Assembly (NCBI RefSeq): GCF_016862995.1
Contig: NZ_BOOA01000028.1
Span: forward strand, 39,410-103,409
DNA from: Acrocarpospora phusangensis
GTDB lineage: Bacteria > Actinomycetota > Actinomycetes > Streptosporangiales > Streptosporangiaceae
Direction of reading: 5' to 3'
DNA length: 64,000 nt
The notes under the pieces are model-generated. The model had not been told where the DNA came from. It searched no databases and saw only the letters and a program-made list of their open reading frames with translations. This document shows positions 1-12,984 of this stretch, in pieces. How positions within the stretch are numbered: position 1 is the stretch's first letter; every line of letters starts with the position of its first letter. A program made the translations under genes and the position numbers.

Positions 1-1
1 G

Positions 2-133
2 CTCGTCTACTTCGACTCGGCGTTCGCGCCCCGGGGGGACACCCGCTTCGACACGACGCCGGAGTCGGCGGCGGCTTTCACCCAGCTCGCCCGCGAAGCG
101 CATTTCGCGGCGACGAAGGTCCCCGTGCAGTGA
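2..133 (+). CDS. C-terminal fragment of an unidentified protein
   Basis: An open frame runs in from the left edge and stops with TGA at 131-133, giving 43 residues that begin LVYFDSAFAP. The start and most of the gene lie outside the window. The fragment is soluble-looking with mixed charge and no recognisable motif. It converges tail to tail with the adenylylsulfate kinase gene, whose stop begins one base further on. High third-position GC supports coding. I cannot name the family. Confidence 0.5.
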   Translation, partial: LVYFDSAFAPRGDTRFDTTPESAAAFTQLAREAHFAATKVPVQ

Positions 134-134
134 G

Positions 135-1352
135 TTAGCGGATCCAGCCGCCCGAGATGAGCCGGTTGAGCACCGTGGACACCGCGCGCTCAACCGGCAT
201 GTCGGTCGTGTCCAGTTCGAGGTCGGCGTCGTCAGGCTCCTCGTACGGCGCCGACACCCCCGTGAACTCCGGGATCAGCCCCGCCCTGGCCTTGGCGTAC
301 AGGCCCTTGCGGTCGCGGCGTTCGCACTCCTCCAGAGGCGTCGAGACGTGCACCAGCACGAAGTCGGCGCCCACGGCCTCCACCATCTCGCGCACCTCGT
401 CGCGGGTGTCCGCGTGCGGGGCGATCGGCGCGCAGATGGCCAGCCCGCCGTGCCGGGCCACCTCGGCGGCGACGAACCCGATGCGGCGGATGTTCAGGTC
501 GCGGTCCTCGCGGGAGAACGTCAGGCCCTTGGACAGCAGCCGCCGCACCACGTCGCCGTCCAGGTAGGTGACCGTGCGCCCGCCGCGCTCCAGCAGGGCG
601 TCCCGCAGGCCGCGCGCGACGGTCGACTTGCCGGAGCCGGACAGTCCGGTGAAGAACACCACGAGCCCGCGCCGGTGCGGCGGCCCGGGGATGCTGACCG
701 GGGCGGGCCCGGCGTAGTGCTCGGTGGCGCCGTAGTTCGCGGCCACGTGCTCGCGCAGCTCCAGGTCGATGGCCGGGTCCTCGCGCGGCGCCAGCGGCAC
801 GGCCACCACGGTCGAACCGGGCAGCTCCGCGGACGCCTTCAGCGCGGCACGGACCACGGCCGGCCCCGCCTCGCCGTACACGAGGGGGAGCAGCAGCACG
901 GCGGCGTCGAGCTCCTCGGCGGTGGCCGCGATGTCCTCGACGGCGGAGGAGTCCAGCGGCCCGCGCATGGTGACGGCCAGCACGTCGTCGGGCAGCTCCT
1001 TGCGCACCTCCGCCGGGGTACGGCGCAGCCGCGCGAACGGCCCGTACACCGGCGACCCGAGCGCCTCCAGACGCCCGGCGACGTGATGCCCGTTCCGCTC
1101 AGTGATCTCCAGAACGGCCAGCGCTGCGCCCTCCGGATCGGTCAGCCTGATGTGGCCGCCGAGGTCCTCGGGGAGCGCCAGCGTGATCGCGTCCGGCCAC
1201 GGCGTGCCGTCGGCGAGCTGCCCGTGCTCGGTCACGCTCGCGACGTCCGCCGCCCCCAGGAAGCCGGTCAGCGGCGCGTACGCACCCGACAACAGGAGTT
1301 CCAGGTCGGCCAGCTCCCGGGGGTCGGGAGTCCACTCGGTCGCTTCGGTCAT
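135..1352 (-). CDS. cysC: Adenylylsulfate kinase with ATP-sulfurylase-like N-terminal domain
   Basis: Phosphorylates adenosine 5'-phosphosulfate to PAPS with ATP in cytoplasmic sulfate activation. The 405-residue protein has an N-terminal part (about 1-220) that starts like the PUA-like domain of ATP sulfurylase (GAYAPLTGFLG near residue 23), then a complete APS kinase domain with Walker A GLSGSGKS at 236-243, DGD at 265-267 and the conserved block SREDRDLNIRRIGFVA. The sulfurylase catalytic motifs (QxRN, HxGH) are not visible, so the N-domain is probably regulatory or vestigial. No cysD/cysN or other sulfate genes lie nearby, so the role could be assimilation or sulfation of a metabolite. 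The ATG start is supported by the domain beginning immediately after it. Confidence 0.88.
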   Translation of the reverse strand: MTEATEWTPDPRELADLELLLSGAYAPLTGFLGAADVASVTEHGQLADGTPWPDAITLALPEDLGGHIRLTDPEGAALAVLEITERNGHHVAGRLEALGSPVYGPFARLRRTPAEVRKELPDDVLAVTMRGPLDSSAVEDIAATAEELDAAVLLLPLVYGEAGPAVVRAALKASAELPGSTVVAVPLAPREDPAIDLELREHVAANYGATEHYAGPAPVSIPGPPHRRGLVVFFTGLSGSGKSTVARGLRDALLERGGRTVTYLDGDVVRRLLSKGLTFSREDRDLNIRRIGFVAAEVARHGGLAICAPIAPHADTRDEVREMVEAVGADFVLVHVSTPLEECERRDRKGLYAKARAGLIPEFTGVSAPYEEPDDADLELDTTDMPVERAVSTVLNRLISGGWIR

Positions 1353-1435
1353 CAGTCGGTTTTCCGATCTCAGGCATAGCGGGCGTCGCCTCAGGGCGTC
1401 TTAGAGGCTGACATTAGCTCTACGAGGAGGTGGTC

Positions 1436-1948
1436 GTGGACGCCGCGGACGAACGAGCATTCCGCGATTTCGTGGCCGCGCGGTCGCCCGCCCTGATGGG
1501 CCTGGCCTACCTGCTCACCGGAGGCGACCAGCACGCCGCCGAGGATCTGGTGCAGACCTCCCTCGCCAAGGCGGTGACCCGCTGGCGCGGGATCGAGGAC
1601 CCGGAGGCGTACGTCAAGCGAACCATGTACCACCAGCAGATCAGCACCTGGCGGCTGGCCTGGCGGCGGCACGAGACGAGCGTGGCCGAGCCGCCGGACA
1701 CGGCCGCGGCCGACGGGACCGGCGCGGTGGACCTGCGGCTGGCGCTCCGGCAGGCGCTGGCCCGGCTGACCCCCAGGCAGCGCACGGTGCTGGTGCTGCG
1801 CTACTTCGAGGACCTGCCGGAGGACGAGATCGCGCGGATCCTGGGCTGTTCCGTGGGCACCGTCCGGAGCACCGCGCACCGCTCGCTGGCCCGGCTCCGC
1901 GCCCTGGCCACCGAGCTCACGCCCGCATACGAGGAGCTGACCCGATGA
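1436..1948 (+). CDS. SigE-family RNA polymerase sigma factor (ECF type)
   Basis: Small sigma-70 factor of about 170 residues. Region 2 lies around ALMGLAYLLTGG through AEDLVQTSLAKAVTRW, and region 4 is LTPRQRTVLVLRYFEDLPEDE followed by a helix-turn-helix (ILGCSVGTVRSTAHRSLARL). The longest frame starts at GTG 1430, but that codon lies inside the ribosome site GAGGAGG (1424-1430), so GTG 1436, five bases downstream, is preferred. The stop overlaps the start of the next gene by ATGA, so the two are translationally coupled. In actinomycetes this subfamily is usually paired with a membrane protein acting as partner or anti-sigma factor, which fits. The regulon is unknown. Confidence 0.9.
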   Translation: MDAADERAFRDFVAARSPALMGLAYLLTGGDQHAAEDLVQTSLAKAVTRWRGIEDPEAYVKRTMYHQQISTWRLAWRRHETSVAEPPDTAAADGTGAVDLRLALRQALARLTPRQRTVLVLRYFEDLPEDEIARILGCSVGTVRSTAHRSLARLRALATELTPAYEELTR

Positions 1949-3186
1949 ACGAGGAGACCCTGCTCAGGGAGACGCTCCGGCACTGGTCGGAGCAAACCCG
2001 GGTGCCCGCTGACCTGGCCGACCGGGTGCTGGACTCGCGCCGCCGCCGTCGGCTGCCCGCGCTGGCCGTGACCGCCGTCACCGTGGCCGCCGTCCTGGTG
2101 GCCGGGATGTTCGTGCTGCCCGGCGCGTTCCGCGAGCGTCCCGCGCCCGCCGCCGACGCCACGGTCACGGCGACCGTGAGCCCGCCTCCTCCCGATGTCC
2201 AGACGGACACCGAGAACGACCCGCCGCGGACCCTCATCGCCGCCGGGCAGGTGGCCGTCTCCGCGTACTCCACCCTGAGCTGGGTGCCGACCGGCCGGGG
2301 TACCGAGACGGTCCGCTGGCACTGGTCGCTCTACAACCCGGTCTCCGGCCAGTACGAGCCGACCGACTGGTCCTGGGTGGACGTCGCGCCGGGACTGCGC
2401 TTCGCGGCGGTCATCGAGGGCGACCTGCCCGCCAGGCGGGTCGGCGTGTTCGACATGAACACCCGGCAGGTGGTGCGCTGGATCGGCGTGGAGCAGGGCG
2501 CCGGGGCCGCGTACTGGTCCCCGGACGGCACCCGCATCCTGATCACCACCTACTCCGGCCCACCCGACGAGTTGCGCTGGCTGAACGAGGAACGCACCAT
2601 GTCCCGAGGCGCGTCGGCCAGCAGGACGGGATTCGCCATCGCCGACGCCAGCACCGGTCAGGTCGCCTTCCGGTCGTTCAAGGGGGGCGGCCGCCGCCCT
2701 GGCTTCCCGCCGAACGCGGACAATGCGGACAATGCGGACGGTCCCAGCGGGCGGCGGGACTTCCGCTGGAGCGAGGACGGCACGCTGATCTGGGAGCCGC
2801 AGGTCCTCGCGCCGGCCCAGGCCTTCTACGACCTGGAGGGCAACTCCCGGCCCGCGCCGCCGGACCGGATGGAGGGCAGCCAACTGGCGGGCGTCTCGCC
2901 CAACCGGAGACTCATCGCCGACCGCGGCCGCCCGCCCGGCCCGGAGACCACCGTCAAGGACCTGACCACCGGCGAGATCGTCGGCACTCAGAAGATGCTC
3001 CAGCTGATCGCCTGGGCTGACGACGGCCATCTCATCGCGCTCGGTTGCGCGGGCGCCTGCGAGAACGAGTTCAGCTCCGCGCTCATGCTGGTGAGCGTGG
3101 ACGGCCGGAAGGTTGTCCAGCTGTCCTCCTACCGGAGCAACACCAACGATCCGGACGTCTGGGATCCGCTTCTCACGATCAGATGA
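1945..3186 (+). CDS. Membrane-anchored beta-propeller-like protein, sigma-factor partner
   Basis: 413 residues. A short cytoplasmic N-terminus rich in Arg (DSRRRRRLP) is followed by one transmembrane helix at about 34-52 and a long extracytoplasmic domain. The outer part contains repeated WD40/TolB-like elements such as AAYWSPDGTRILITTYSG and RDFRWSEDGTLIWEP, suggesting a propeller that senses something outside the membrane. A three-fold NAD repeat (9-base DNA repeat) lies near residue 255. It overlaps the sigma gene by four bases, the usual arrangement of a sigma factor and its membrane regulator. No canonical zinc anti-sigma motif (HxxxCxxC) is present, so the anti-sigma role is inferred from position. 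It overlaps the convergent methyltransferase by 8 bases. Confidence 0.75.
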   Translation: MNEETLLRETLRHWSEQTRVPADLADRVLDSRRRRRLPALAVTAVTVAAVLVAGMFVLPGAFRERPAPAADATVTATVSPPPPDVQTDTENDPPRTLIAAGQVAVSAYSTLSWVPTGRGTETVRWHWSLYNPVSGQYEPTDWSWVDVAPGLRFAAVIEGDLPARRVGVFDMNTRQVVRWIGVEQGAGAAYWSPDGTRILITTYSGPPDELRWLNEERTMSRGASASRTGFAIADASTGQVAFRSFKGGGRRPGFPPNADNADNADGPSGRRDFRWSEDGTLIWEPQVLAPAQAFYDLEGNSRPAPPDRMEGSQLAGVSPNRRLIADRGRPPGPETTVKDLTTGEIVGTQKMLQLIAWADDGHLIALGCAGACENEFSSALMLVSVDGRKVVQLSSYRSNTNDPDVWDPLLTIR

Positions 3187-3916
3187 GGCGGGCGAAGTGG
3201 TGCTGGGGTTTCCGTACGACCAGGGCGACCTCGTCGTGGTCGGTGGCCAGGCGCCCGCCCGAGAGTCGGCCGACCGCGCGGCAGAGCAGGGCCACGAGCC
3301 CGCCGCGCGGCCCCAGCCGGGCCGTGCCGCTGGTCAGCGTGTGCTCCTCGGCGATCATCAGGCCGCGCATCAGGCAGTAGGACTGGATGCCCTCCCGCGA
3401 GGACACCGGCTCGTAGACCGCGGGCAGCGGCCCGACGGCCCCCGCCGGCGCCAGCCAGCGCCACAGCCGGTTCCGGAAGGGGGCTTTCCGGTCGAGGAAC
3501 CCGTAGGCGGATTTCCGGTCCCGCATGCGGATCAACAGGAGCCCGCCGGGGCGCAGGCCGTTGACGATCCGGTCCAGCACCAGCTCCGCGTGGGGGATGC
3601 GTTCGAGCAGGAACTCCACGCAGACCACGTCGTAGGAGCGGGGGGCCAGCGCGGCCGAGCGCAGGTCGCCCAGCGACCAGACGTTCAGGTCGGTCCTGGC
3701 CGCGGTGGCGGCCCGCAGGTCCGGGCGGTCCTCGTCCACGCCGGTCACCCGGGCCTCGATCCGGTCCAGGTCCAGCGGGGTGCCGCGGCCGCAGCCGGCG
3801 ACCAGGATGTCGAGGCGGCGGCCGAGCTGCTCGTTCCACTGCTCGCGGATTCGCTGGCTGAAGACGCCACCCGCAGCGGTCATTCGCACGTCAGACATGT
3901 CACGAAGGGTAGTCAA
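3179..3916 (-). CDS. Class I SAM-dependent methyltransferase
   Basis: 245 residues. The Rossmann motif I is LDILVAGCGRGTPLDLDRI near residue 35, followed by VTGVDEDRPDLR (motif acidic end), and later DVVCVEFLLERIPHAE and GLRPGGLLLIRMRD, the standard post-I and motif III regions of small-molecule methyltransferases. The substrate cannot be read from the sequence. It is convergent with the sigma-partner gene (8-base overlap). A 6+6 inverted repeat (GTAGTC, 4-base gap, GACTAC; 3909-3924) overlaps the start region and could be a promoter operator. Several Met codons occur early, so the start could be up to 11 codons later. Confidence 0.75.
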   Translation of the reverse strand: MTTLRDMSDVRMTAAGGVFSQRIREQWNEQLGRRLDILVAGCGRGTPLDLDRIEARVTGVDEDRPDLRAATAARTDLNVWSLGDLRSAALAPRSYDVVCVEFLLERIPHAELVLDRIVNGLRPGGLLLIRMRDRKSAYGFLDRKAPFRNRLWRWLAPAGAVGPLPAVYEPVSSREGIQSYCLMRGLMIAEEHTLTSGTARLGPRGGLVALLCRAVGRLSGGRLATDHDEVALVVRKPQHHFARLI

Positions 3917-4086
3917 TCGACTACATGATCGTCACGGATTCGCTCCCGACTCGCCCGCGACGTCCTCTCCCGGGGAAGTAGCCTTGGAGGCATACCCCCG
4001 GTCCCAAACAGGTTCCGGGATGTTCGTGCTGCCCTCGAACGGGTTCCGGCGGCGCGGCGGTGCACTCTAATGGGGGCCTACAGGCG

Positions 4087-7620
<3,534 letters not shown>

Positions 7621-7686
7621 GGTAGGACCTGGAGCCGCCGTTGGTAAGGTGGCTTCGCCCAGCTCTGGTTGCCGGAGGATTCAATC

Positions 7687-8310
7687 GTGAAAGCACAGCG
7701 TGTTCTGCTGGCCATGGTGGTCGCCGCCGCGACCCTGACCGCGTGCGGCCCGCTCCAGGTCGGAGCCGCCGCCACCGTCGGCGACCAGCGCATCACCAGC
7801 GAACAGCTGGACAGCGGGGTGCGGGACTTCCAGGCCGCGATGACCGCCGCCAAGATCCCCGCCGACCAGGTTCAGCTGCCCGGATCCGTGCCGCAGGCGG
7901 TCCTGCTGCAGCTGGCCAACATCAACCAGTTCACCCAGGTCGCGGTGAACAACGGGGTGATCATCAGCGAGGGCGACATTGATACGTTCATCGCGCAGCA
8001 GGGCGGGAAGGCCGCGGTGGACCAGGCCCTGCTCGGCCGCGGGGTGCCCCCGTCGCTGGTGCGGGACTGGCTGCGCGCCTCCATCGGCGCCCAGCAGATG
8101 ATCACCAAGCTGGGCGGCGGCAGCGACGAGGCCGCCACCGCGGCGGGGCAGCAGAAGCTCGCCGTCGAGGCCGAGAAGATCCCGGTCAAGTTCAACCCCC
8201 GCTACGGCACCTTCGACCCGACCCAGGGCTGGATCGCGAGCACCCGCTTCGGCACGGGCGCCCCGGCCGTGCCCGTGCCGGCGCCGGGCGAGGTTCCGCC
8301 CCCGAGCTAA
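7687..8310 (+). CDS. SurA N-terminal-domain lipoprotein
   Basis: About 207 residues. From GTG 7687 the protein has a lipoprotein signal peptide, with lipobox LTAC and lipidated Cys at residue 20; a GGAGG ribosome site lies just upstream, which decides this start over the in-frame TTG 7669. The mature part (VGDQRITSEQLDSGVRDFQ) is typical of the SurA/PrsA chaperone N-terminal domain, but no peptidyl-prolyl isomerase domain follows, so it is probably a periplasm-facing holdase or unknown. The C-terminus is Pro-rich. It sits between mfd and mazG, a conserved actinobacterial order, and is 66 bases downstream of mfd. Confidence 0.85.
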   Translation: MKAQRVLLAMVVAAATLTACGPLQVGAAATVGDQRITSEQLDSGVRDFQAAMTAAKIPADQVQLPGSVPQAVLLQLANINQFTQVAVNNGVIISEGDIDTFIAQQGGKAAVDQALLGRGVPPSLVRDWLRASIGAQQMITKLGGGSDEAATAAGQQKLAVEAEKIPVKFNPRYGTFDPTQGWIASTRFGTGAPAVPVPAPGEVPPPS

Positions 8311-8341
8311 CCGGCCGCCCCCGCCCCCGTAGGGTGAGGGT

Positions 8342-9292
8342 ATGCCGCTGATCATTGTGACGACGTCGCCGCGTGTCGCGCCCGGCCTGCTCACCGAGCG
8401 GGCCTGGGCGGTGCTCAGGAACGAGCGGGTGCTGACCGGGTCGGCCGACCACCCGGTGCTGCCCTACCTGGAGGGCGTCTCCGCCGAAGTCCGGACGGAC
8501 CCGGCGGGAGTGGCGGCGGAGAGTCGCGACGGCGTCGTGGTGTGGCTGGCCGCGCAGGACGGGGACGAGGCCTTCCTCCGCGCGGTCGGGCACGCGGCGT
8601 TGGCGATGCCGGAACCGCCGGAGATCGAACTCGTCCCGGGTTCGTACGATCTGCCGGGCGCGCGCGTCCTGGACATGGTCACCGTGATGGACCGGCTGCG
8701 CCGGGAGTGCCCGTGGGACGGCAAGCAGACGCACGAGTCGCTGGTGCCGTACCTGCTGGAGGAAGCCTACGAGGTGCTGGAGACGATCGAGGCGGGCGAC
8801 TACCCGGCGCTCCGGGAGGAGCTGGGGGACCTGCTGTTCCAGGTCGTCTTCCACGCCCGCGTCGCCCAGGAGCGCGAGGACGGCTTCGACATCGACGACG
8901 TGGCCGGCGCGATCGTGGACAAACTGGTCCGGCGGCATCCGCACGTGTTCGCGGGCCTGGAGGTGGCCGACGCCGACGAGGTCAACGCCAACTGGGAAGC
9001 GATCAAGAGGGCGGAGCGGGCCGCGAAGGGCGATTCCTCCCCGCTGGACGGCGTGCCGATGGGCCAGCCCGCGCTCTCCCTGGCCGCGCAGCTGCTCCGG
9101 CGCGGCGGCGACCAGGCCGATTTCACGCCGGAGGGGTCCGAGCTGGGGCTGCGGCTGTTCGCCCTCGTACGGGAGGCCCGCGCGGCCGGGCTCGATCCCG
9201 AGGCGGAGCTGCGGCAGGTGGCGCGCGCGTACAAGGCCCATGTCGAATCGGGTGTCTCGACAGGTGGACGGAATGCCAGGACCGGCGAGTAG
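8342..9292 (+). CDS. mazG: Nucleoside triphosphate pyrophosphohydrolase MazG
   Basis: Hydrolyses (d)NTPs to NMP and pyrophosphate, cleaning damaged nucleotides. 316 residues: an N-terminal domain of about 100 residues, unlike E. coli MazG, followed by the all-alpha MazG domain with the metal-binding helices LLEEAYEVLETIEAGDY (near 138-154) and REELGDLLFQVVFHARVAQE, then RRHPHVFAGLEV and NWEAIKRAE. The N-terminal extension (IIVTTSPRVAPGLLTERAW) is found in other actinobacterial MazG proteins and its role is unclear. The gene lies between the SurA-like gene and eno and is probably transcribed with them, though eno has its own strong ribosome site. Confidence 0.93.
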   Translation: MPLIIVTTSPRVAPGLLTERAWAVLRNERVLTGSADHPVLPYLEGVSAEVRTDPAGVAAESRDGVVVWLAAQDGDEAFLRAVGHAALAMPEPPEIELVPGSYDLPGARVLDMVTVMDRLRRECPWDGKQTHESLVPYLLEEAYEVLETIEAGDYPALREELGDLLFQVVFHARVAQEREDGFDIDDVAGAIVDKLVRRHPHVFAGLEVADADEVNANWEAIKRAERAAKGDSSPLDGVPMGQPALSLAAQLLRRGGDQADFTPEGSELGLRLFALVREARAAGLDPEAELRQVARAYKAHVESGVSTGGRNARTGE

Positions 9293-10621
<1,329 letters not shown>

Positions 10622-10628
10622 GTTTTGC

Positions 10629-10680
10629 GTACGGCTTGCGCCTGTTGATCCGGCGCAAGCCGTACCGAACCGGCTTTTGG
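10629..10680 (+). terminator. Intrinsic terminator after eno
   Basis: A perfect 14-bp stem (10629-10642 with 10652-10665, arms GTACGGCTTGCGCC and its complement) closes a 9-base loop, beginning eight bases after the enolase stop; a short T-run (CTTTT) lies at 10674-10678. It separates eno from the FtsB operon, whose ATG is at 10688, and probably lets some transcription through. Confidence 0.8.
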
Positions 10681-10687
10681 GGGTCTG

Positions 10688-11095
10688 ATGGCTAAGCGTC
10701 CGCAGCTGACCGGCCGGGCGGCGATCCTCGCGGTCGTCGTCTGCGCGATCGCGATGAGCCTGGCCTATCCGGTGCGCGAGTTCATCGCGCAGCGGCGCCA
10801 GATCGCCCAGCTGGAGCAGCAGCAGGCCAAAGCACTCGGCGACCTGAGGAAACTGGAAGAGCAGCGTAAGCGCCTGGAGGACCCGGACTACATCAAGCGC
10901 CAGGCGAAGGAGAAGCTGCACTTCTGCGAGCCGGGCGCCAAGTGCTACGGCGTCCTGAACGAGGCCGGGAAGTCGCAGGCGAAGGCCGGCAAGCAGGCGG
11001 AGGGCAAGGCGCCCTGGTATCTGACGCTCTGGGAGTCGGTCGAGGCGGCCGACAAGGGCGAAGGCACGAAGATCACGGCAACGGGGGAGAAGTGA
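10688..11095 (+). CDS. FtsB/DivIC-type septum formation protein
   Basis: Small bitopic cell-division protein that joins FtsL and FtsQ in the divisome. 135 residues: short basic N-terminus, one transmembrane helix at about 11-28, a coiled coil at about 32-63 (QIAQLEQQQAKALGDLRKL), and the family hallmark DPDYIKRQAKEKLHFC, followed by a Lys/Ala-rich tail. The position directly after eno and before DUF501 and Ppx is the usual actinobacterial order, which strengthens the call. It overlaps the next gene by GTGA (11092-11095). Confidence 0.9.
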   Translation: MAKRPQLTGRAAILAVVVCAIAMSLAYPVREFIAQRRQIAQLEQQQAKALGDLRKLEEQRKRLEDPDYIKRQAKEKLHFCEPGAKCYGVLNEAGKSQAKAGKQAEGKAPWYLTLWESVEAADKGEGTKITATGEK

Positions 11096-11589
11096 CTGAT
11101 CCGGCCGATCTGGCGGCGGTGGAGCGGCAGCTGGGCCGCCCGCCCCGGGGCGTGCGCTCGGTGGCGCACCGCTGCCCGTGCGGGCTGCCGGATGTGGTGG
11201 AGACCGCGCCCCGGCTGCCGGACGGCTCGCCGTTCCCGACGTTGTTCTACCTGACGTGCCCGAAGGCGGCCTCCGCCATCGGGACGCTGGAGGCGTCGGG
11301 GCTGATGCGCGAGATGACCGCGCGCCTGGCCGACGATCCCGAGCTGGCCGCCCGGTACCGGCGGGCGCACGAGGACTACGTGGCCCGGCGGGACAAGGCG
11401 GCGGCCGAGGACGGGCTGGAGCCGCTGCCGCGGGACATGCAGACGGCCGGGGGCATGCCCGACCGGGTGAAGTGCCTGCACGCGCTGGTCGGCCACGAGC
11501 TGGCCGTGCCGGGGAGCAACCCGTTCGGGCGCGAGGCGCTGGACCTGCTGCCCGACTGGTGGGCCGACGGGCCGTGCTGCGCCGAGTGA
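11092..11589 (+). CDS. DUF501 protein
   Basis: 165 residues from GTG 11092, whose first three bases overlap the FtsB stop, so the two are translationally coupled. The text VERQLGRPPRGVRSVAHRCPCG, FPTLFYLTCPKAASAIG and PDRVKCLHALVGHELAVPGSNPFG matches the conserved core of DUF501, an actinobacterial family always found beside FtsB and Ppx. Cys and His residues (HRCPCG, CLHALVGHE) look like a possible metal site. Function unknown; an earlier in-frame start inside ftsB is rejected because it would overlap that gene by 150 bases. Confidence 0.88.
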   Translation: MTDPADLAAVERQLGRPPRGVRSVAHRCPCGLPDVVETAPRLPDGSPFPTLFYLTCPKAASAIGTLEASGLMREMTARLADDPELAARYRRAHEDYVARRDKAAAEDGLEPLPRDMQTAGGMPDRVKCLHALVGHELAVPGSNPFGREALDLLPDWWADGPCCAE

Positions 11590-11614
11590 CACCCCCTTCC
11601 GACCGGAGGACCAG

Positions 11615-12589
11615 ATGAGTCGTGTGGCCGCCATCGACTGCGGGACGAACTCGGTTCGCCTGCTGATCACGGACATCGAGGACGGCGTGCAGACCGACCT
11701 GGAGCGGCGGATGGAGATCGTCCGCCTGGGCCAGGGCGTGGACCGCACCGGGATTCTGGCACCTGAGGCGCTGGAGCGGACCTTCGCCGCGATGCGCGGC
11801 TACCGCCAGCTGATCCGGCGGCACGCGGCGCCGCACCACGCCTATCCGGTGGGGCTGGTCAACTCCGGGGCCGCGCCGGGCGGGCTGGCCTGCGCGGATC
11901 TCATGCCGGTCCGGGTGGTGGCCACCTCGGCCACCCGCGACGCCGCCAACCGGGACGACTTCGTCGCGGGCGTACGGGAGATCTTCGGGGTGGAGTCGGA
12001 GGTCGTCACCGGGCACGAGGAGGCCGAACTGTCCTTCTCGGGGGCCACGCGGTCGGTCTCCGCCATGGAGTCGCCGTATCTGGTGGTGGACATCGGCGGC
12101 GGTTCGACCGAGTTCGTGCTGGGGGACACGTCCGTGGACGCGGCGCTCTCGGTGGACATCGGGTGCGTACGGCTCACCGAACGCCACACCGGCCCCGACG
12201 GGCTGGACGTGGCGGGGGTCGTCGCCGACGTGGAGGCCGCCCTGGACCGGGTGGAGCAGGTCGTCCCGATCCGTACGGCCAGGACGCTGATCGGGCTGGC
12301 CGGTTCGGTCGCCACGGTCGCCGGGATCGCCCTCGACCTGCCCGAGTACGACTCGGAGAAGCTCCACCACTCCCGCATCCCCGCCGCGCGGGTCCACGAG
12401 ATCGCAGCCATGCTGCCCGAGATGACCTCCGCCGAGCGCGCCGCGATCCCCGTCATGCACCCGGGCCGCGTGGACGTCATCAGCTCCGGGGCGATCATCC
12501 TGGACCGGGTGGTGCGCCGCTACGGCTTCGCCGAGGTCGTCGTGAGCGAGCACGACATCCTCGACGGGATCGCCTGGTCGATCGGATAA
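11615..12589 (+). CDS. ppx: Exopolyphosphatase / pppGpp phosphohydrolase (Ppx/GppA family)
   Basis: Releases phosphate from polyphosphate or the gamma-phosphate of pppGpp. 324 residues with the actin-like ATPase fold: phosphate-1 loop VAAIDCGTNSVRLLI at residues 4-18, then ATSATRDAANRDDFV, phosphate-2 loop VVDIGGGSTEFVLG near 153-166, and the C-terminal adenosine motif VISSGAIILDRVV. Length matches the short actinobacterial Ppx lacking the HD domain of E. coli Ppx. It begins 25 bases after DUF501 with a GGAGG ribosome site, so it ends the FtsB-DUF501-Ppx operon. Polyphosphate versus pppGpp preference cannot be decided. Confidence 0.93.
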   Translation: MSRVAAIDCGTNSVRLLITDIEDGVQTDLERRMEIVRLGQGVDRTGILAPEALERTFAAMRGYRQLIRRHAAPHHAYPVGLVNSGAAPGGLACADLMPVRVVATSATRDAANRDDFVAGVREIFGVESEVVTGHEEAELSFSGATRSVSAMESPYLVVDIGGGSTEFVLGDTSVDAALSVDIGCVRLTERHTGPDGLDVAGVVADVEAALDRVEQVVPIRTARTLIGLAGSVATVAGIALDLPEYDSEKLHHSRIPAARVHEIAAMLPEMTSAERAAIPVMHPGRVDVISSGAIILDRVVRRYGFAEVVVSEHDILDGIAWSIG

Positions 12590-12637
12590 ATCACCGCGCA
12601 GACCGGGATTCCTCGCCGACTTGCCGCTAGTGCGCAT

Positions 12638-12653
12638 TGCACAGTACCGTGCA
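12638..12653. promoter_or_regulatory. Candidate PadR operator
   Basis: A 16-base near-palindrome: TGCAC arms at 12638-12642 and GTGCA at 12649-12653 around A-GTAC-C, with one mismatched pair. It lies four bases before the chosen PadR start, where a ribosome site would normally be; PadR repressors commonly bind such sites over their own promoter. The position also suggests a leaderless or very short-leader transcript. Confidence 0.45.
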
Positions 12654-12657
12654 GTGC

Positions 12658-12984
12658 GTGGATAGCAGTCAGCTTCTCAAGGGAGTGCTCGACGTCGCCG
12701 TGCTCGCCGTGCTCCACGAGCGCGACAGTTACGGCTACGACGTGGTCAGGCGATTGCGCGAGGCCGGTCTGGAGGACGTGGGCGACGCCTCCGTCTACGG
12801 CACCCTCCGGCGGCTCTTCCGGGCGGGCTCTCTCACCTCGTACGTGGTGGCCTCGGACGAAGGGCCGCATCGCAAGTACTACGGGCTCAACAGCGTGGGG
12901 CGGGCCCAGCTGGCCGCCTCCGCGACCACCTGGACGGCATTCGCCGCGACCATGAACGACCTGCTCAAGGAGGTGCACGCGTGA
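12658..12984 (+). CDS. PadR-family transcriptional regulator
   Basis: 108 residues from GTG 12658. Winged-helix PadR signature: LLKGVLDVAVLAVLHERDSYGYDVVRRL then GDASVYGTLRRLFRAGSLTSY and KYYGLNSVGRAQL, the typical helix-turn-helix and wing. The C-terminal dimer helix is short. It overlaps the HAAS-domain membrane gene by one base, the standard pairing in which PadR represses an operon with a HAAS/DUF1700 membrane protein. A palindrome just upstream is a likely autoregulatory site. The ligand or signal is unknown. Confidence 0.88.
   Translation: MDSSQLLKGVLDVAVLAVLHERDSYGYDVVRRLREAGLEDVGDASVYGTLRRLFRAGSLTSYVVASDEGPHRKYYGLNSVGRAQLAASATTWTAFAATMNDLLKEVHA

Noticed and set aside
2700..2750. 9-base repeat in the sigma-partner gene
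   Set aside because: Only three short units (Asn-Ala-Asp) and no sign of regulatory role; mentioned in the gene entry only.
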